Below are positions 14,943 to 16,578 of a DNA stretch of 16,578 bases, piece by piece (position 1 is the first letter of the stretch; every line of letters begins with the position of its first letter). The stretch covers positions 1-16,578 of the forward strand of contig NZER01000093.1 of NCBI GenBank assembly GCA_002690445.1, written 5' to 3'. The notes beneath the pieces were generated by a model. That model was given only the letters and a program-made list of their open reading frames with translations, was not told the origin of the DNA and searched no databases. The position numbers and the translations under genes were made by a program. The DNA is from Candidatus Pacearchaeota archaeon (GTDB taxonomy: Archaea > Nanoarchaeota > Nanoarchaeia > Pacearchaeales > GW2011-AR1).

Positions 14943-15355
14943 TTATCCTTCTACATAAAGCTGTTCTTTTCCAGTTATATGAAACCCATTTCTTGCCCAG
15001 AATTCAACAGCAGAAAAATTAGCAACACTAGCATCAAGAAGGACCACACCCCCTTACTTTCTCTTTCAACTTGCCTCAATAAAAAATGCCCAAGATCTCT
15101 GTTTCTATAATCAGAATCAATTCTAAAATTTTTAATCTCAGTTCCCCCTTCAACCCCCCTATAAACCGCATCACCAACAACAGCCCCATTACTCATTACA
15201 ATAATAGCTTGCCTATTCCCCGCACTAATCCCAGGAATACAAACACCATCAACCCAGTCTCTGTAATCTGGATAAAATTGCGGCTGTGTTAACATAAACT
15301 CTTTCAGTCTTCCTAATTCTTTTCCATCTTCAACAGATTTTACAGTAAAATTCAT
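14943..15355 (-). pseudogene. GNAT-family acetyltransferase, broken by a frameshift
   Basis: The first frame (from ATG 15355) gives a GNAT N-terminus through the acetyl-CoA site FRIDSDYRNRDLGHFLLRQV (77-96). It then runs out of frame after SKG (residue about 102) and would end at 14975. In the next frame the protein continues as VVLLDASVANFSAVEFW and then ARNGFHITGKEQLYVEG, ending at TAA (14943-14945), which is the normal GNAT ending. A sixth G in the G run at 15049-15053 (C on the + strand) would restore one frame of about 137 residues. The substrate is unknown. CTTTTATATG (15375-15384, minus) is a TATA box 25 bases upstream. Confidence 0.8.
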
Positions 15356-15395
15356 TTAATATCTAAAAAACAAACATATAAAAGAATTATTGTGG

Positions 15396-15767
15396 TCAAG
15401 AATAATCAAAATCCCAAAACCCCAACATTCCATTTGCCTTAATTGGTCTTAATCTTTCAACATTCTGCAAAACAAAACCCCAACATCCCCAATCTGCAGA
15501 AGCAAGATGTTTGTCTTTATCTTCCTCAAAATCTTTTGTTTCTCTATAATTCTTAACTTCAACAAGTTCTGCTTTCCCGACGATAAAACCAAGAGGCAAA
15601 CTCTGTTTTTCAAAACAAAATTCTTCCATAGATTTATCATCAGGAGTTTTAGAAGCATGAATTAAAAATTCCCCCCTAAATTTAGTATTCCATTTTCTAA
15701 TCTCAATTTTCTTTTTTCCTTGCAAAATCAATTCAGCCCACGGCTGTTTTAAACTTAAGGCCTTCAT
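15396..15767 (-). CDS. ASCH-domain protein
   Basis: 123 residues from the ATG at 15767 (MKALSLKQPW). An upstream TTG (15785) would add six residues, but GTTTTTATAG (15788-15797) lies 26 bases from the ATG and would be too close to the TTG. The ASCH signature is clear: LSLKQPWAELILQGKKKIEIRKW is covered by residues 4-26, then RGEFLIHAS (31-39) and GKAELVEV. ASCH domains share the PUA-like fold and bind RNA or modified bases; some are RNases or N4-acetylcytidine amidohydrolases. The specific activity is not visible here. It is divergent from the EF-Tu-like gene. Confidence 0.82.
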   Translation of the reverse strand: MKALSLKQPWAELILQGKKKIEIRKWNTKFRGEFLIHASKTPDDKSMEEFCFEKQSLPLGFIVGKAELVEVKNYRETKDFEEDKDKHLASADWGCWGFVLQNVERLRPIKANGMLGFWDFDYS

Positions 15768-15787
15768 AAGCCTAATAAAAATCAAGA

Positions 15788-15819
15788 CTATAAAAACAAT
15801 TCCAAAAACCTTAAATATC
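15788..15819. promoter_or_regulatory. Divergent promoter pair (ASCH gene / EF-Tu-like gene)
   Basis: GTTTTTATAG (15788-15797, minus) is 26 bases from the ASCH ATG, and CTTAAATATC (15810-15819, plus) is 25 bases from the ATG at 15839. Both spacings fit leaderless archaeal transcripts. Confidence 0.55.
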
Positions 15820-15838
15820 TACATTATCTTACCAAAAC

Positions 15839-16102
15839 ATGGCAAAAGCTAAAGAACCAAAGCCAATTGGCATTGTGTCCAACTACTTTGAAAAAGTTAG
15901 CGTCGCTGCAATTAAACTTTCTGCTGCTCTGAAAGCTGGAGATAAAATTCAGATTAAGGGCGGAGAAGAAACAGATTTTGAGCAGAAAGTCGGAAGCATG
16001 CAGATCCAGCACGAAAAAGTAGAAAAAGCCAAAAAAGGAGATGAAGTTGGTCTTAAGGTGAACCACAAAGTCCGAAAGGGTTACAAAGTTTACAAAGCAT
16101 AA
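15839..16102 (+). CDS. Small EF-Tu domain 2-like protein
   Basis: 87 residues that form a single beta-barrel of the translation-factor domain 2 type. Signs are IGIVSNYFEKVSVAAIKL, the turn LKAGDKIQIKGG, then VGSMQIQHEKVEKAKKGD and VGLKV, which mirror domain 2 of EF-Tu/EF1A. Archaea carry stand-alone proteins of this kind, often annotated 'translation elongation factor-like' and often near U32 peptidases. No GTPase domain is present, so it is not itself an elongation factor. The role is unknown. It is followed within 40 bases by the tRNA gene. Confidence 0.82.
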   Translation: MAKAKEPKPIGIVSNYFEKVSVAAIKLSAALKAGDKIQIKGGEETDFEQKVGSMQIQHEKVEKAKKGDEVGLKVNHKVRKGYKVYKA

Positions 16103-16108
16103 AGGTTA

Positions 16109-16120
16109 GTTTTTTAAATC
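16109..16120 (+). promoter_or_regulatory. TATA box of tRNA-Glu; T run may also end the upstream gene
   Basis: GTTTTTTAAATC has its AT core centred 26 bases before the first base of tRNA-Glu. The six-T run 7 bases after the EF-Tu-like stop could also act as a simple archaeal terminator. Confidence 0.55.
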
Positions 16121-16140
16121 GGGATTATTCTATTAGTTAA

Positions 16141-16384
16141 GCTCCTGTAGTCTAGTGGCCAAGGATGCCGCCCTCTCAACCCGCAAGGGTTTGATTGGCA
16201 AGTGAAAACTTGACTTTCAGGCAGGAAGTTTCAGTCGATGAGATTCAAACTTCGTCCTCTTGGACAACTGCCCATCCGCAGGAATGAAGTAAACAAGCTA
16301 GATATTTATCTAGTACATTACAGAATTTTCTGTAAGGTGATGTGGAGAACGGCGGTGACCCGGGTTCAAATCCCGGCAGGAGCA
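16141..16384 (+). tRNA. tRNA-Glu(CTC) with a large anticodon-loop intron
   Basis: The acceptor stem GCTCCTG (16141-16147) pairs with CAGGAGC (16377-16383), with discriminator A. The D-arm holds the usual GG. The anticodon stem CCGCC (16168-16172) pairs with GGCGG (16351-16355). The anticodon is CTC (16175-16177). The T-arm is CCGGG-TTCAAAT-CCCGG (16360-16376). CCA is not encoded. An intron of 171 nt (about 16179-16349; the junction could move by one base) sits at the standard 37/38 site. TCTC (16174-16177) and GAGA (16345-16348) form the 4-bp helix expected between the two bulges cut by archaeal splicing endonuclease. Spliced length is 73 nt. Confidence 0.9.
16178..16335 (+). other. String of hairpins filling the tRNA intron
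   Basis: In order: AACCC-GCAA-GGGTT (16178-16191), CAAGT-GAAA-ACTTG (16199-16212), GAAGTTT with AAACTTC (16225-16253, 15-base loop), GTCC-TCTT-GGAC (16254-16265), CTGC-6-GCAG (16268-16281), CTAGAT-ATTT... closing at 16313 (16298-16313), and TTACAGA-ATTT-TCTGTAA (16318-16335). Two loops are GNRA tetraloops. Some short stems could be chance, but the number of adjacent perfect stems is high. Confidence 0.65.
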
Positions 16385-16511
16385 TTAATGCTATCGCAGA
16401 TAGCATATCCTTAGGGATTTGAACATCAAATCCTGAGCATCTTTGCTCGAATTTTTCCAATCAAAATTATATGAAAAATTCTAGAGTGAAGTGCGAACAG
16501 GCAGGAGCATT
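16375..16511 (+). repeat. 12-bp repeat of the tRNA 3' end flanking a hairpin-rich spacer
   Basis: GGCAGGAGCATT occurs at 16375-16386 (end of tRNA-Glu) and again at 16500-16511. Between the copies are four hairpins in a row: GCTATC-GCA-GATAGC (16390-16404), GGATTTG-5-CAAATCC (16415-16433), GAGCA-TCTT-TGCTC (16435-16448), and GAATTTTTC with GAAAAATTC (16449-16481). The spacer has no convincing reading frame. Confidence 0.7.
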
Positions 16512-16522
16512 TAACCCAAAAG

Positions 16523-16543
16523 TTTATATATCAATTGATATAT
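16523..16543 (+). promoter_or_regulatory. TATA box overlapped by a perfect 18-bp palindrome
   Basis: TTTATATAT (16523-16531) lies 25 bases before the ATG at 16552. The palindrome ATATATCAATTGATATAT (16526-16543) overlaps it, which would let a repressor block TBP. The AT-rich outer arms raise the chance of coincidence, but the CAATTG core is exact. Confidence 0.55.
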
Positions 16544-16551
16544 GAGATATT

Positions 16552-16578
16552 ATGAAAACAGAAACAATAAATCCAATA
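16552..16578 (+). CDS. Start of a gene cut by the window edge
   Basis: ATG at 16552 opens a frame of nine residues, MKTETINPI, running off the right edge. The support is the TATA box 25 bases upstream and the palindromic operator. Such self-regulated small genes are often antitoxins or regulators, but nothing in nine residues identifies the family. Confidence 0.45.

Noticed and set aside
14975..15355. GNAT protein ending ...LMLVLLIFLLLNSGQEMGFI as a membrane-anchored variant
   Set aside because: The hydrophobic ending is an out-of-frame reading of a normal GNAT C-terminus, which is intact in the next frame down to 14943.
16236..16436. Possible C/D box guide RNA (CGATGAG, GTGATGT and CTGA)
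   Set aside because: The boxes are imperfect, the C-to-D spacing is too long and crosses the tRNA exon, and no terminal stem frames them.
16178..16490. RNase P or SRP RNA
   Set aside because: I could not find the conserved RNase P or SRP core sequences; the region is a series of local hairpins.
16178..16511. CRISPR array
   Set aside because: The hairpins differ in sequence; there is no regular repeat with spacers.

Overview
The window looks like a piece of a small-genome archaeon, probably of the DPANN group (Pacearchaeota/Woesearchaeota-like); this placement is inferred. The archaeal signals are a TFE (TFIIE-alpha) gene, AT-rich TATA boxes centred about 25 bases before most start codons (leaderless transcripts), a tRNA-Glu gene with a bulge-helix-bulge type intron, a VapBC-like pair, and several short membrane proteins. 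Both aminoacyl-tRNA synthetases (AlaRS and LeuRS) are of bacterial type, which suggests transfer from bacteria, possibly CPR-like.

Layout. Positions 2-97 hold the 3' end of an unrecognised + strand gene. Positions 94-1657 (minus) are a tight operon: rhomboid protease, a 32-residue membrane peptide, a 75-residue membrane protein, and a SpoIIM-family membrane protein. Positions 1687-2502 (minus) encode TFE with a long lysine-rich tail, divergent from a + strand pair of Pro-rich/coiled-coil proteins (2604-3710). These are followed by a short AlaRS (3741-5492), a decayed antitoxin-like remnant on the minus strand (5503-5652), and an AbiE-like toxin-antitoxin pair (5751-7164) whose first start codon sits inside a perfect 26-bp palindrome. 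Positions 7224-8198 (+) and 8234-8914 (minus) are orphan genes of unknown function. Positions 9001-9782 (minus) hold a DUF1003 membrane protein and a four-helix membrane protein, translationally coupled. A Cys-rich orphan follows at 9835-10383 (minus).

Positions 10455-11922 are bounded by a 38-bp near-identical copy of the 3' end of leuS. Between the copies lie an orphan gene and a VapB/VapC-like pair, so this looks like a small cassette inserted at the end of leuS. The leuS gene (11876-14863, minus) is itself unusual: an RBBP9/YdeN-like serine hydrolase domain of about 190 residues, clearly more AT-rich than its surroundings, is inserted in frame just before the editing motif TTRPDT.

Downstream are a GNAT acetyltransferase broken by one frameshift at a G run, an ASCH-domain protein, a small EF-Tu domain 2-like protein, and tRNA-Glu(CTC) with an intron of about 171 nt made of consecutive small hairpins. 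A second hairpin-rich stretch follows, ending in a repeat of the tRNA 3' end. The window closes on the start of a gene with a palindrome over its TATA box.

The most promising novelties are the LeuRS-serine hydrolase chimera, the leuS 3'-end cassette, and the hairpin arrays in and after the tRNA-Glu gene.
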